Notes under the pieces: model-generated
What the model saw: the letters and a program-made list of their open reading frames with translations, nothing else
Databases searched by the model: none
What the model was told of the DNA's origin: nothing
Source of the DNA: Auritidibacter ignavus
GTDB taxonomy: Bacteria; Actinomycetota; Actinomycetes; Actinomycetales; Micrococcaceae
Assembly: GCF_003703835.1 (NCBI RefSeq)
Contig: NZ_RDQR01000014.1
Coordinates: forward strand, 1-63,229
Direction: 5' to 3'
DNA length: 63,229 bases
Program-made: the position numbers and the translations under genes
In this document: positions 43,314 through 51,841 of the stretch, piece by piece
How positions within the stretch are numbered: the first letter of the stretch is position 1
Layout: each line of letters opens with the position of its first letter

Positions 43314-43781
43314 CTAGGATTCCACCTGTTTCGGGTCGGCATCCCCGGTGATCTCCGGGGTGGCATCCGGTGAGGTGAGGTCCTGGTCCTGGGTGGCCTT
43401 GACCGCCAGCACCGGCTCGTGCATTTCTTGCAGAATCTGATCGCCCACCGAGCCCATCATCAACCGGCCGAATCCGGACCGGTGGCGGATGCCGATGACG
43501 ATCATCGAGGGGCGAATCTCGGCCGCGACGGTTTTGAACTCGTCCATGGTGGTGTTTCCACGCGCATACTCGCGGAACTCGGTGGTGGCTGAGGACGCTG
43601 CCAAGATGGAGTTCAGCTCCCGCCGGGTCTCTTCGGTCATCGACGACGAAGTGCGGTGCTCGCCCCCAGGGCCAGCATTGAGGACCACGACGTTTTCTCC
43701 GGAACGTTCGGCGATCTGCAGGGCAGTGCGCAAGGCGGCCCGCGACTCAGCGGAGGGCTTATACCCGACAAGAATGGTCAT
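43314..43781 (-). CDS. Universal stress protein, UspA family
   Basis: A 155-aa single Usp domain with MTILVGYKPSAESRAAL at the N-terminus and the nucleotide-binding motif GIRHRSGFGRLMMGSVGDQIL (G-2x-G-9x-G-type). It probably binds ATP. A GAAAGGA-type ribosome site precedes ATG 43781. Stop and macro-domain start are adjacent, indicating cotranscription. The last 25 residues are Asp/Thr-rich and may be disordered. Confidence 0.92.
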   Translation of the reverse strand: MTILVGYKPSAESRAALRTALQIAERSGENVVVLNAGPGGEHRTSSSMTEETRRELNSILAASSATTEFREYARGNTTMDEFKTVAAEIRPSMIVIGIRHRSGFGRLMMGSVGDQILQEMHEPVLAVKATQDQDLTSPDATPEITGDADPKQVES

Positions 43782-43862
43782 GGTCGTTGTCGTCCTTTCG
43801 CCGGCGAAATCCCACCGGTAACAACCGGCGGAGGGAACACTTCTGAGCTTATCGTCTCTGGG

Positions 43863-44696
43863 CTAATCTTGCTCGGAGCTACCGGTTAGCGGCCGTTTGC
43901 GAGCAATGGAGGCCACCAGTCGGTTGGGTAACACCTTGGCGGAGCGGGCCAGCAACTTCGCAGCACGGCCGGGAATGCACAGCGGCTCGCCTTTATGCAC
44001 CGCGGCCAACCCCTCCAGAGCCACTTGATCCACTTCGGTGAAACTCCACTTGGGCCGATGGGAGACGTCGACGCCGGAATTGACATGGAAGTCGGTGTCC
44101 AACAGGCCCGGACACAGTGCGGTGACATTAACACCGTCAGCGTGGTACCGAGCATGCGCCCACCGAGAGAAAGCCACCAGACCGGCCTTGGTGGCCCCAT
44201 AGGAGCCGTCCGGGAACAACCCGGCGATCGAGCAGACATTCACGATCCGACCTCCGCGACGCAGAAATGCTGGTAGCGCGCCGTGGATCAGATGCATCGG
44301 GGCCGTGAAGCTGACCTCAATCATCCGGGCCTCAGTCTCCCAGTCGCTATCAGCAAAGTCCGCGGCCAGCCCCACACCGGCATTATTAACCAGCATTTGG
44401 ACCGGGTAACGCGGATCCACCAACCGGTCGATCACCCGTTGGCGCTCGGCAAACTCCGCCAGATCGGCCACTAACGTTTCGGTCACCACCCGGTAGCGGG
44501 ACTCGACGTCCTCAGCCACCGCCGCCAGCCCGTCAAGGTGGCGAGAGGTCAACACCAACCGATACCCCTGAGAAGCCAAATGCCGGGCAAAAGCGGCCCC
44601 CAGCTGGGAGGAGGCGCCGGTGATCAGTGCCACGGGTGCGTGGTCGGAAGCCTGCTCGTAGGAGGAGGTCGATGAGCGGTCATCCGTGTTTTTCAC
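43863..44696 (-). CDS. SDR family NADP-dependent oxidoreductase
   Basis: A 277-aa short-chain dehydrogenase. The cofactor loop is TGASSQLG (residues about 26-33); LTSRHLDGL after the second strand has arginine, favouring NADP(H). NNAGVGLAA, the catalytic serine in NVCSIAGLFP and YGATKAG follow. The C-terminal KLLARSAKVLPNRLVASIARKRP is basic, as in membrane-associated SDRs acting on lipids or steroids. No functional link to its neighbours is obvious. Confidence 0.9.
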   Translation of the reverse strand: MKNTDDRSSTSSYEQASDHAPVALITGASSQLGAAFARHLASQGYRLVLTSRHLDGLAAVAEDVESRYRVVTETLVADLAEFAERQRVIDRLVDPRYPVQMLVNNAGVGLAADFADSDWETEARMIEVSFTAPMHLIHGALPAFLRRGGRIVNVCSIAGLFPDGSYGATKAGLVAFSRWAHARYHADGVNVTALCPGLLDTDFHVNSGVDVSHRPKWSFTEVDQVALEGLAAVHKGEPLCIPGRAAKLLARSAKVLPNRLVASIARKRPLTGSSEQD

Positions 44697-44730
44697 GGGA
44701 AACTCCTTCGAATCAGCACGGGGCGTGGGA

Positions 44731-45561
44731 TCAGCGGTGATCGATCAGATACTGCAGTGTGGCAGCTACGGTTTGCACGGCCGGACCGCGCACCTCAGGC
44801 GGAACATCGGGGTAGACCTCGGTGGCTAAAGACTGCACTACGGGGTCAGCGACCTCGATATCACGACCCCGGAAGGCAGCAAGATCCACCATTTGCCGTA
44901 GCTGTTCGACGCGTTGCAAGCGGTGCGCGGAGAGCTGCCGGGCAACCTGCGCCAGATCCGATAACGGATCCCCGTGGGCCGGCAGACCACGAACGGTGGT
45001 GGCTGGATGATCAGTCAGGCCCTCGGCAGTGGCGATCAGGCGGTCCATCGTGGCCAGATAGTCCACCAGGCGGCCATCGGGATGATCCAGCATGGTGGTC
45101 CCGGCGCCCAGCACGGTATCCCCAGTGATCACCGCAGGGTCTTCCGGTAAAACCAGACAGATCGAATCAGAGGTATGGCCGGGGGAGTGCAATACCTGCA
45201 CGGTGGTACCGGCCGCGGTGATGTGCCCTCCGTCGGCCACCGGTTGGGTATGGCGACACCAGCTGGAGGAGAATGCGGTGACCGGGGCCTGAAGCTGCTG
45301 GTGAAAGTATTCGACCGCGCCGGTGTGATCCGGGTGGTGATGGGTGATCACGATCAGTTCCACGCTCCGACCGTGCAGGGCCTGACGTACCCGCGCCAGG
45401 TGCTCGCGCTGTGAGGCGGCCTCGCCGGGATCCACCAGCACCACCGTCTGCGCCTCTGGGGCGGCGATCAGGTAGGTATTGGTGCCGGTCAGGGTCATCC
45501 CCGAGGCATTATCAGAACGGACCACTTCGGTATGAGCTGTTGTGCGTTGTACCACTGCCAT
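44731..45561 (-). CDS. MBL-fold metallohydrolase
   Basis: A 276-aa metallo-beta-lactamase-fold protein with the zinc motif THHHPDHTG (residues about 75-83), GHTSDSICLVLPED with a further histidine, and VITGDTVLGAGTTM with the bridging aspartate. The C-terminal region LPAHGDPL supplies the last histidine. The architecture resembles LACTB2-like or glyoxalase II-like hydrolases. ATG 45561 lies 12 bp from the divergent GST start at 45574, with TACACT seven nt upstream, so it may be leaderless. Confidence 0.9.
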   Translation of the reverse strand: MAVVQRTTAHTEVVRSDNASGMTLTGTNTYLIAAPEAQTVVLVDPGEAASQREHLARVRQALHGRSVELIVITHHHPDHTGAVEYFHQQLQAPVTAFSSSWCRHTQPVADGGHITAAGTTVQVLHSPGHTSDSICLVLPEDPAVITGDTVLGAGTTMLDHPDGRLVDYLATMDRLIATAEGLTDHPATTVRGLPAHGDPLSDLAQVARQLSAHRLQRVEQLRQMVDLAAFRGRDIEVADPVVQSLATEVYPDVPPEVRGPAVQTVAATLQYLIDHR

Positions 45562-45576
45562 AGTATTGAGTGTATG
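45559..45576. promoter_or_regulatory. Overlapping divergent leaderless promoters
   Basis: Two start codons on opposite strands are separated by 12 bp. On the plus strand TAGTAT (45561-45566) lies seven nt before ATG 45574; on the minus strand TACACT (45574-45569) lies seven nt before ATG 45561. Each -10 hexamer therefore overlaps the other gene's start region, and no Shine-Dalgarno fits either gene. Transcription of the two genes should be mutually exclusive if both work. Confidence 0.55.
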
Positions 45577-46710
45577 GAATTACAGGGCGCAACCGGCTAC
45601 GTGACAAGCGGTCAAGAATATAACCGCGACACAAATTACATCAATGACCGGATCGTCGCCGACCCGGAAGCGATCACGGCCGCTGAACGGGTGGCCTATG
45701 ACCAGGTAGGCCAGCTCACCGACCTCTCGGCCGGTTTAACCGACGAGGCGCAAGCTTGGCCCGTGGAGTCCGGACGCTACCGGCTGGTGGCCGCCCGCGC
45801 CTGCCCCTGGGCGAACCGGACGATGATCGTGCGACGACTGTTGGGGCTGGAAGACGCGATCTCCTTGGGTACCCCTGGCCCAACCCATGACGAACGCTCC
45901 TGGGTCTTTGACCTCGATGAGACAGAACACGACCCGGTGCTTGGCACCCACCGGTTGCAGGAAAACTACCTCGCCAGGTTTCCCGACTACCCGCGCGGTA
46001 TTACCGTCCCAGCCATCGTCGACATTCCGACCGGCGCGGTGGTGACCAATGACTATCCGCAGATCACTCTGGACTTCTCTACCCAGTGGCGTGCTTTTCA
46101 CCGGCCTGGAGCCCCTGACCTGTTACCGGAGGACCAGCTGGAGGAGATGCACGAGGTGGTCACCCGGATCTTCACCGAGGTGAATAACGGGGTCTACCGG
46201 GCCGGATTCGCGGGGTCGCAGCAGGCCTATGACCGGGCTTACACGCGATTATTTGATGCCATGGACTGGTTAGAAGACCGGCTGTCCACCCGCCGGTACC
46301 TCATGGGCGAGCACATCACCGAAGCCGACGTGCGCCTGTTCACCACCTTGGTGCGCTTTGACCCGGTGTATCACGGCCACTTCAAGTGCAACCGCCAGAA
46401 ACTCACCGAATTCCCGGCCCTGTGGGGTTACGCCCGGGACTTATTCCAAACCCCCGGTTTCGGTGACACCGTGGACTTCGTCCAGATCAAACAGCACTAC
46501 TACATTGTCCACGCCGATATTAATCCCACCCAGATCGTGCCGGCCGGACCCAATGTCTCCGGCTGGTTGAGCGCTCACCGTCGTGAGGAACTGGGTGGCA
46601 CACCTTTCGGGGATGGCACCGCACCCGAACCGGTGCGCCCTGCTGAGCAGGTCACTGCCGGCCACAACCCGCTCTACCCGGCTACCTCGGCAAACCGGTC
46701 AGCCAGCTGA
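45574..46710 (+). CDS. Glutathionyl-hydroquinone reductase-like GST (ECM4/YqjG family)
   Basis: A 378-aa protein with an N-terminal thioredoxin-like domain containing the redox motif CPWANR (catalytic cysteine, residues about 85-90), then VPAIVDIPTGAVVTNDYPQI and an all-helical C-terminal domain ending with HYYIVHADINPTQIVPAGP. ECM4-type enzymes reduce glutathionyl hydroquinones; actinobacteria normally use mycothiol, so the donor thiol here may be mycothiol. The ATG at 45574 is preferred over a frame starting at 45532, which would run through the divergent gene. The end overlaps the convergent asparaginase gene by 37 bp. Confidence 0.9.
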   Translation: MELQGATGYVTSGQEYNRDTNYINDRIVADPEAITAAERVAYDQVGQLTDLSAGLTDEAQAWPVESGRYRLVAARACPWANRTMIVRRLLGLEDAISLGTPGPTHDERSWVFDLDETEHDPVLGTHRLQENYLARFPDYPRGITVPAIVDIPTGAVVTNDYPQITLDFSTQWRAFHRPGAPDLLPEDQLEEMHEVVTRIFTEVNNGVYRAGFAGSQQAYDRAYTRLFDAMDWLEDRLSTRRYLMGEHITEADVRLFTTLVRFDPVYHGHFKCNRQKLTEFPALWGYARDLFQTPGFGDTVDFVQIKQHYYIVHADINPTQIVPAGPNVSGWLSAHRREELGGTPFGDGTAPEPVRPAEQVTAGHNPLYPATSANRSAS

Positions 46711-47696
46711 TCTGCTGCGAAACCTGCGCACACCAGCAGTGCCAGCAGAATCCGGGCCTGATAGGGGCTGAGCGAACCGGCCAGCATCGCCCCGGCCGCG
46801 ACCAGGTCCACACCCCCACCGTTACCGTAGATCGCCACCACCGGACCGAATGTGGTGCGGGTAGCCAACACGACCGGGATGTGGTGCTGACAGGCGAGGT
46901 CGACGACCGTCACAAATCCGTCGGCGGCATTACCGGCTCCGGTGCCCATCAATACCAGCCCGTCCAGGGTTATTCCACATGAGGCGGAGTCCTCGACCAG
47001 GTGGCGGGCCAACTGGGCCGAGCTGCCCAGGCCGGCTTCGAGAATCGGGATCTGCACCGAGCCAATCTCGGCGGTTGGCATCGGCAGCCCCGGCCCGGCG
47101 GCCGCCGTGGCCTGGCGAACCAGTTTTCCGTGTGTCACCGTCGCGATCTCGGTGCCCCCGGTGAAAGGCTCTGGAGCCAAGGTGTGGTGTTTGCGGGTGG
47201 CGCGAGCCGAATGAATCCGTCCGGCAAAGCTAATGGTGACCCCGGTGTCAGCCATGTGCGGGTGCCCGGCTGCCAGGATGGCCTCGCGCAAATTTCCCGG
47301 GCCATCCCCCGCTGGGTCATCGGCAGGCTTCTGGGCCCCGGTGATGACCACCGGAACGGTACCGGTGTAGACACAGTGTAAGAAGAAGGCGGTGTCTTCG
47401 ATGGTGTCGGTACCGTGGGTGATCACCACGCCAACCACTTCCGGGTCGGCGATTGCCTGCTCAACCGCCAACGCGATCTGGCGAAGATCAGCGAAGGTCA
47501 GTCGGAAACTATTGACCGAGAAGAGCTGTTCACCGCTGATCTGATGCTCCGGCCAATCTTCGTGGGTTTCACGATCACCGGATGTGATGACTCCCAGGAG
47601 CTCCTCGACGCTATCGGAGGCCACTGAGCCGATGCTGTGATGCTCGGTCCGGGAGGCGATGGTCCCACCGGTGGCGATGACATGAACTCTTGACAC
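46674..47696 (-). CDS. L-asparaginase, type II-like fold
   Basis: A 340-aa enzyme converting asparagine to aspartate and ammonia. Both active-site motifs are present: ATGGTIASR (catalytic threonine, residues about 8-16) and THGTDTIEDTAFF with the second threonine and aspartate, plus QKPADDPAGDG with lysine. There is no signal peptide, so the enzyme is probably cytoplasmic. Its 3' end runs 37 bp into the convergent GST gene. Confidence 0.93.
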   Translation of the reverse strand: MSRVHVIATGGTIASRTEHHSIGSVASDSVEELLGVITSGDRETHEDWPEHQISGEQLFSVNSFRLTFADLRQIALAVEQAIADPEVVGVVITHGTDTIEDTAFFLHCVYTGTVPVVITGAQKPADDPAGDGPGNLREAILAAGHPHMADTGVTISFAGRIHSARATRKHHTLAPEPFTGGTEIATVTHGKLVRQATAAAGPGLPMPTAEIGSVQIPILEAGLGSSAQLARHLVEDSASCGITLDGLVLMGTGAGNAADGFVTVVDLACQHHIPVVLATRTTFGPVVAIYGNGGGVDLVAAGAMLAGSLSPYQARILLALLVCAGFAADQLADRFAEVAG

Positions 47697-47738
47697 AACG
47701 GGTCCTTTCGTCTGCGCAGCTGGCTGAAGGTCGGGGAC

Positions 47739-48173
47739 TCAGTGTTCGAAGATTTCGCCCTCAAGATACACCCAACACCCGGGGGTATCGTCAAGAGTTT
47801 GGCGGATAAATTGTGAGCGCTCATGCTGGATGATGCGACCTGCGTGAGTATCGCGGGAAAAAGCGATGAATTCCACGATTCCGGTCTCATCCTGAGACCC
47901 ACCAGCAACCACGTCACGAATCCGCAATGCGGTATACCGCTGGCGAGGGTCCAAAACCACTTGCTCGGGGCGAGACTGACTGGCCCAGGTGCGCATCACA
48001 TAGTCGCGGTCTGCCACGGCGAAAGCCGTGTAGCGAGACCGCATCAAGGCTTCAGCCGGCGGCGCATACCGCTCGCCACGTAACAACGGTATCCAGCACT
48101 GCTCGGCCACCAGCAAGCTGCCACATAGGCAGGCGGGCAGAGCGGGTTGTGGAGGCGTAGGCTCGTCGGTCAC
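47739..48173 (-). CDS. YchJ-family protein (UPF0225-like)
   Basis: A 144-aa protein with an N-terminal cysteine pair (LPACLCGS), then the YchJ core: APPAEALMRSRYTAFAVADRDYVMRTW and the strand segment GIVEFIAFSRDTHAGRIIQHERSQF. The C-terminal SEC-C zinc motif of longer homologues is missing. Function is unknown; related proteins belong to the NTF2-like/SEC-C group. It lies between asparaginase (42 bp away, same strand) and the divergent DHA2 gene. Confidence 0.85.
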   Translation of the reverse strand: MTDEPTPPQPALPACLCGSLLVAEQCWIPLLRGERYAPPAEALMRSRYTAFAVADRDYVMRTWASQSRPEQVVLDPRQRYTALRIRDVVAGGSQDETGIVEFIAFSRDTHAGRIIQHERSQFIRQTLDDTPGCWVYLEGEIFEH

Positions 48174-48193
48174 GATGAATCCAATCGGCGTAG

Positions 48194-48208
48194 GATAATC
48201 GGGTTATC
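48194..48208. promoter_or_regulatory. Candidate operator upstream of DHA2 gene
   Basis: GATAA-TCGGG-TTATC is a 15-bp inverted repeat, with a further ATTATC close to its right side, in the 94-bp region divergent from the YchJ-like gene. The MarR-type gene just after the exporter makes a regulator site plausible. Confidence 0.35.
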
Positions 48209-48267
48209 ACACTATTATCGGCGACGATCTGTCACGAACACCCCCTGAGACGAAGGAGCGTATTTCG

Positions 48268-49749
48268 GTGTCCGCCTCTGCCACTGGCACTACCGCACCG
48301 CGACAATCCCCCTGGTTAGCCTTTACCGTCTGCGCGGTCACCGCGATTTTGACGATCCTCGATCTGGTCAAGGTCAACGTGGTGTTGACACCTATTCGAG
48401 AAACCCTGGGCGCAACCACGACCGATAACCAGCTGATCGTCGCCGGATATGTATTGGCCTTCGGAGTGGCCCTCGTTCCTGCCGGACGGCTAGGAGACAC
48501 CTGGAACCGCAAATCAATGTTTTTGATCGGGCTGGTGACGTTCACCATCGCCTCGCTGGTAGCCATGCTGTCGATCTCATCGACCATGCTGGTTACCGCT
48601 CGCATTGTCCAGGGCATTGCAGCTGGCACCTTAATGCCCCAGGTCCTGGGCATCATTCAAAACTTATTCCAAGGCCAAGAACGTGGTAAAGCACTCGGAT
48701 TCTTTGGGGCCAGCATTGGTTTGGGAACCTCTTTTGGCCCAGCGGTTGGTGGTCTATTTATTGGAGCGCTCGGGCCTGAACTCGGGTGGCGCTGGACATT
48801 CGGAATGAATGTTCCCCTGGTGATCATTGTGCTCCCACTGGCTATCTGGCTACTTCCCAAGGATCAGCCGCGCGATGTGCGCGACCGACAACTTGACCTG
48901 GTCGGCGTCGGGCTTCTGGCAGCCACCGTGTTATTCATGATGTTGCCCTTCGTGCTGACCAGTGGCACCGACCAAGACATCCCGGCCCGATGGTTGTTGC
49001 TAGTCCTCGGAGTTATCGCCGGTGCCGGATTCGTCATCTGGGAGTTTCGGTATAAGGCCCAGGGTAAATCACCGGTGCTCGATTTCGCGCTGTTCCGCTA
49101 CAGCTCATACCGCTACGGCGTGATCATTACCAGCCTCTGGTTCGCCATGATGCCACCGCTGTTTCTGGTGATGACCCTCTACAACCAACAAGGTCTGGGC
49201 CACTCGGCTCTCGTGGTCGGGCTCATCACCGTGCCGTGGGCCGTGGTATCGGCTATCGCCGCGGCCTGGGTGGGGCGATATACGTTGCGCTACGCTCCTC
49301 AGCTGGTCTTCGCCGGTCTCATCCTGTTCATCATCGCGTTGCTGTCTCTGGCGCTGGGTGCCCGCCTAGTCTCTGTTGAATACACACCACTGATTATGGC
49401 AATAATTATGGGTGTAGCTGGTATCGCTCCCGGTATCGTCATGTCAGCTAACCAGATGAGGAGCTTGATTGACGTGCCGTTGCCCCAAGCCGGCGTTGCT
49501 GGCTCCTTTTATCAGGTCGGCCAGCGGGTCGGCAATGCCATCGGTGTGGCCGTGGCCACCGCGGTGTTTTATAGCATGACCGCTCACCTGCCGGTGAATG
49601 CCGGAAAAGACGTTGAGGAGATCAGACCAGAAACTGCCCGAGAATACCTCAACGCATTCGATGTCTCGATCCTCGTTTTAGTGGTCTTCGGCCTCGTTGC
49701 TTTGTTCGTCGCCATCGTGGACTGGCGAGGCAGTAAAAGAACTGAATAA
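48268..49749 (+). CDS. MFS transporter, DHA2 family
   Basis: A 493-aa, 14-helix drug:proton antiporter with KVNVVLTPIRETLGATTTDN, GRLGDTWNRKSMFL (motif A), GTSFGPAVGGLFIGALGPELGWRWTF (motif C) and a second GVAGIAPGIVMSANQM half. GTG 48268 follows AAGGAG by about nine nt. A MarR regulator gene follows 253 bp downstream on the same strand and may control it; MarR-controlled efflux is common, but here the order is exporter first and no overlap links them. Confidence 0.9.
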   Translation: MSASATGTTAPRQSPWLAFTVCAVTAILTILDLVKVNVVLTPIRETLGATTTDNQLIVAGYVLAFGVALVPAGRLGDTWNRKSMFLIGLVTFTIASLVAMLSISSTMLVTARIVQGIAAGTLMPQVLGIIQNLFQGQERGKALGFFGASIGLGTSFGPAVGGLFIGALGPELGWRWTFGMNVPLVIIVLPLAIWLLPKDQPRDVRDRQLDLVGVGLLAATVLFMMLPFVLTSGTDQDIPARWLLLVLGVIAGAGFVIWEFRYKAQGKSPVLDFALFRYSSYRYGVIITSLWFAMMPPLFLVMTLYNQQGLGHSALVVGLITVPWAVVSAIAAAWVGRYTLRYAPQLVFAGLILFIIALLSLALGARLVSVEYTPLIMAIIMGVAGIAPGIVMSANQMRSLIDVPLPQAGVAGSFYQVGQRVGNAIGVAVATAVFYSMTAHLPVNAGKDVEEIRPETAREYLNAFDVSILVLVVFGLVALFVAIVDWRGSKRTE

Positions 49750-50002
49750 TTACTGATAAGTACCTGAGAGAATTCACGGTAGTATTGATGAAACCCTGGC
49801 GTTTCTTCCCACTTCTGTGGTGTACTATTTCTCTGACTAAACTCATTCCCCTAGCCGACTGGAGATTACCAGAACCAATGCCAAAACCAGTGTCGACTAA
49901 GGTATTCGTGAAACACAAGGTGTTCTACGTTTACAATTGTTTGTTCGCACTTTAAATACCCATCAAGGGCGAACTTTCGGGAAGGCAAGAGAGACAAGGA
50001 AG

Positions 50003-50512
50003 ATGGCTCCACACCACTCACAAAGACGAAAAGCGCAGCTGACCCAGAAGGAAGCAGATATTTGGCGGCGCGCGGTAGCGGTTGTTATGACCGTGGGCCC
50101 GATGATCGAGACGGATCTTCAAAAAGCCGGTTCTCTGAGCTTCTTTGAGTTCCAAGTGTTGTCTGCTCTGCATGATGCAGACGGTGCGTTGACCATGTCG
50201 CAATTAGCCGAGCGGTGCAATTCCTCGTTGTCGCGCCTGTCTCACGTGGCCCGCAAGCTCGAAGAACGCGACGTGATTATCCGTACCCCAGCCACGAGCG
50301 ATAAGCGTGTGACCATGGCTGAGCTGACTCCACAGGGTGAGAAGGAAGTGGAGAAGGTTCAGGGTCGTTACGCTGATTCGGTGCGTCGCCGGGTGTTGTC
50401 CGTGTTCGATGACGAAGATCTGGAAACGATTGACGACCTGTTCTCTCAGTTACTGGAAGAAATTGACCCCGATCACTGGTTGCTGGACTACGAGGATGAA
50501 GAAGACGACTGA
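50003..50512 (+). CDS. MarR family transcription regulator
   Basis: A 169-aa regulator with the MarR winged helix: LSFFEFQVLSALHDADGALTM, SQLAERCNSSLSRLSHVARKLEE and TPATSDKRVTMAELTPQGEKE. An acidic C-terminal tail (YEDEEDD) follows. ATG 50003 has ACAAGGAAG directly upstream; an earlier frame at 49937 is not supported. The likely target is the DHA2 exporter at 48268. A hairpin (50509-50529) overlaps the stop codon. Confidence 0.92.
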   Translation: MAPHHSQRRKAQLTQKEADIWRRAVAVVMTVGPMIETDLQKAGSLSFFEFQVLSALHDADGALTMSQLAERCNSSLSRLSHVARKLEERDVIIRTPATSDKRVTMAELTPQGEKEVEKVQGRYADSVRRRVLSVFDDEDLETIDDLFSQLLEEIDPDHWLLDYEDEEDD

Positions 50513-50529
50513 TCACCCGCTGTGATCAG
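50509..50529 (+). terminator. Hairpin at the MarR gene stop
   Basis: CTGATCAC-CCGCT-GTGATCAG is a perfect 8-bp stem overlapping the stop codon and ending about 17 bp upstream of the rpmB promoter. No T-run follows. Confidence 0.5.
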
Positions 50530-50546
50530 CACGTCCCGCGGTTAAT

Positions 50547-50575
50547 TTGCCCGCAAGTAGCGAAACTCCTACAAT
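50547..50575 (+). promoter_or_regulatory. Strong sigma-A-type promoter of rpmB operon
   Basis: TTGCCC (50547-50552), a 17-bp spacer, and TACAAT (50570-50575). This is the best consensus promoter seen in the window and predicts a start near 50582, giving a leader of about 270 nt. Confidence 0.65.
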
Positions 50576-50581
50576 AGAAGT

Positions 50582-50852
50582 TTGTTGCGCGTCGTGCGAG
50601 TCCGCATCATGTACGTTGAGATGCGTCATGGTGTCCTCGTGCCGGAAAACGGCGTCGTTCCCTAAACTGGATCCCTGGTAAAACAGGGACTCACCGTCTT
50701 CACCCTAGCGATTAAGGGCACTTCGGTTGGTTCTCACCCAGCCTGGTTTACCTTCGGAAAGTCGCAGTAAGAGTGCGGTGTACACACTGGTGGCGGGATC
50801 CTCTTTCGGGTTCTGCCCGTCCTTTTACTAGTACTTAAATCGAGGAGTGATC
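50582..50852 (+). ncRNA. Long structured 5' leader of rpmB operon
   Basis: About 270 nt lies between the predicted transcription start and the rpmB ATG. It contains several short stems: GCCG-GAAAA-CGGC (50641-50653), TCCCTG-GTAAAA-CAGGGA (50672-50689), CCCT/AGGG around 50703-50717, and CGGG-TTCTG-CCCG (50807-50819) followed by TCCTTTT, which resembles an attenuator. A possible 18-codon upstream frame (start 50609, stop 50665) lies in it. A regulatory RNA such as a ribosomal-protein leader is likely; no known riboswitch class was recognised. Confidence 0.45.
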
Positions 50853-51089
50853 ATGGCAGCACATTGCCAGGTAACCGGAGCTGGGCCAGGTACTGGGTAC
50901 CACGTGTCCCACTCGCACCGTCGTACCAAGCGCCGGTTCAATCCAAATATCCAAAAAAAGACCTACTTCGTGCCTTCGCTCGGCCGGAAGGTAACCCTGA
51001 ATGTCTCGACCAAAGGCATCAAGGTGATCGACGCTCGCGGTATCGATGCTGTGGTCAACGATCTGATCGCCAAAGGAGTGAAGCTCTAA
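50853..51089 (+). CDS. rpmB: 50S ribosomal protein L28
   Basis: A 78-aa protein: [58 protein letters not shown]. Only one cysteine is present, so it is the zinc-free type. A GAGGAG site precedes ATG 50853 and the long leader lies upstream. One base separates its stop from rpmG, so it heads the operon rpmB-rpmG-rpsN. Confidence 0.97.
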   Translation: MAAHCQVTGAGPGTGYHVSHSHRRTKRRFNPNIQKKTYFVPSLGRKVTLNVSTKGIKVIDARGIDAVVNDLIAKGVKL

Positions 51090-51090
51090 G

Positions 51091-51258
51091 ATGGCAAAAG
51101 ATAAGGGCCTGCGTCCCATTATTAAACTCAAGTCAACTGCCGGCACCGGCTTCACTTACGTGACCCGGAAGAACCGTCGGAATAACCCTGACCGGATTAC
51201 GTTGAAGAAGTACGATCCCGTTGTCCGTCAGCACGTAGAGTTTCGAGAGGAGCGCTGA
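51091..51258 (+). CDS. rpmG: 50S ribosomal protein L33
   Basis: A 55-aa protein starting [20 protein letters not shown], followed by [20 protein letters not shown] and ending [10 protein letters not shown]. The zinc cysteines of the other L33 form are absent. It follows rpmB by one base and ends three bases before rpsN, so all three are cotranslated. Confidence 0.96.
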   Translation: MAKDKGLRPIIKLKSTAGTGFTYVTRKNRRNNPDRITLKKYDPVVRQHVEFREER

Positions 51259-51261
51259 GGT

Positions 51262-51567
51262 TTGGCTAAGAAATCCAAGATCGCCAAGAACGAGCAGCGT
51301 AAAGTTATTGCCGCCCGTTACGACGAGAAGCGCAAGCAGCTGAAAGCCACACTGGTTGACCCCAACGCCTCCGATGAGGCTCGTGAAGAAGCTCGCGTCG
51401 GCCTGCAGAAGCTTCCCCGTGATGCTTCGCCAGTTCGGGTTCGCAACCGCGACTCCATCGATGGCCGTCCCCGCGGTACCCTCCAGAAGTTCGGTATCTC
51501 CCGCGTTCGTTTTCGGGACATGGCACACCGAGGCGAGTTGCCCGGTATCACCAAGTCTTCCTGGTAA
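51262..51567 (+). CDS. rpsN: 30S ribosomal protein S14 (101-aa, zinc-free form)
   Basis: A 101-aa S14 starting at TTG 51262: [59 protein letters not shown]. The long form lacks the zinc finger of the 61-aa version. The TTG start is supported by GAGG and by the sequence match to family start. Last gene of the operon; a strong terminator follows at 51633. Confidence 0.96.
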   Translation: MAKKSKIAKNEQRKVIAARYDEKRKQLKATLVDPNASDEAREEARVGLQKLPRDASPVRVRNRDSIDGRPRGTLQKFGISRVRFRDMAHRGELPGITKSSW

Positions 51568-51632
51568 ACATCAGTTCATGCCAGCTAGTTGCTAGTGCGA
51601 GCTGTTCCGCTCAGTCGCAGTCAGCCAGCACG

Positions 51633-51671
51633 ATGACCCGTATGCACACCCGTGGGTGGCATACGGGTCAT
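51633..51671 (+). terminator. Rho-independent terminator after rpsN
   Basis: ATGACCCGTATGC (51633-51645) pairs perfectly with GCATACGGGTCAT (51659-51671), a 13-bp stem with 13-nt loop, followed by TGTCTTTT. Confidence 0.9.
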
Positions 51672-51841
51672 TGTCTTTTGTCGAGTTGTCTATCTCGATA
51701 GAGAACGATAACGGGGATGATTGTGCTGTGTAGATCTCTGCGCTAATGTGAGCCAAGACACAAAGCGTGGGTTTCCTGACCCAAGGAACTGGCGCCCTGA
51801 CATTTCTGGCCGTCACCCCGGCCACCCGTCTAAGGAGACCG

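Noticed and set aside
50853-51567. Zur-regulated zinc-free ribosomal protein operon
   Set aside because: The cysteine-poor L28, L33 and S14 set appears to be the normal set in Arthrobacter-type Micrococcaceae, and no Zur-like palindrome was seen upstream.
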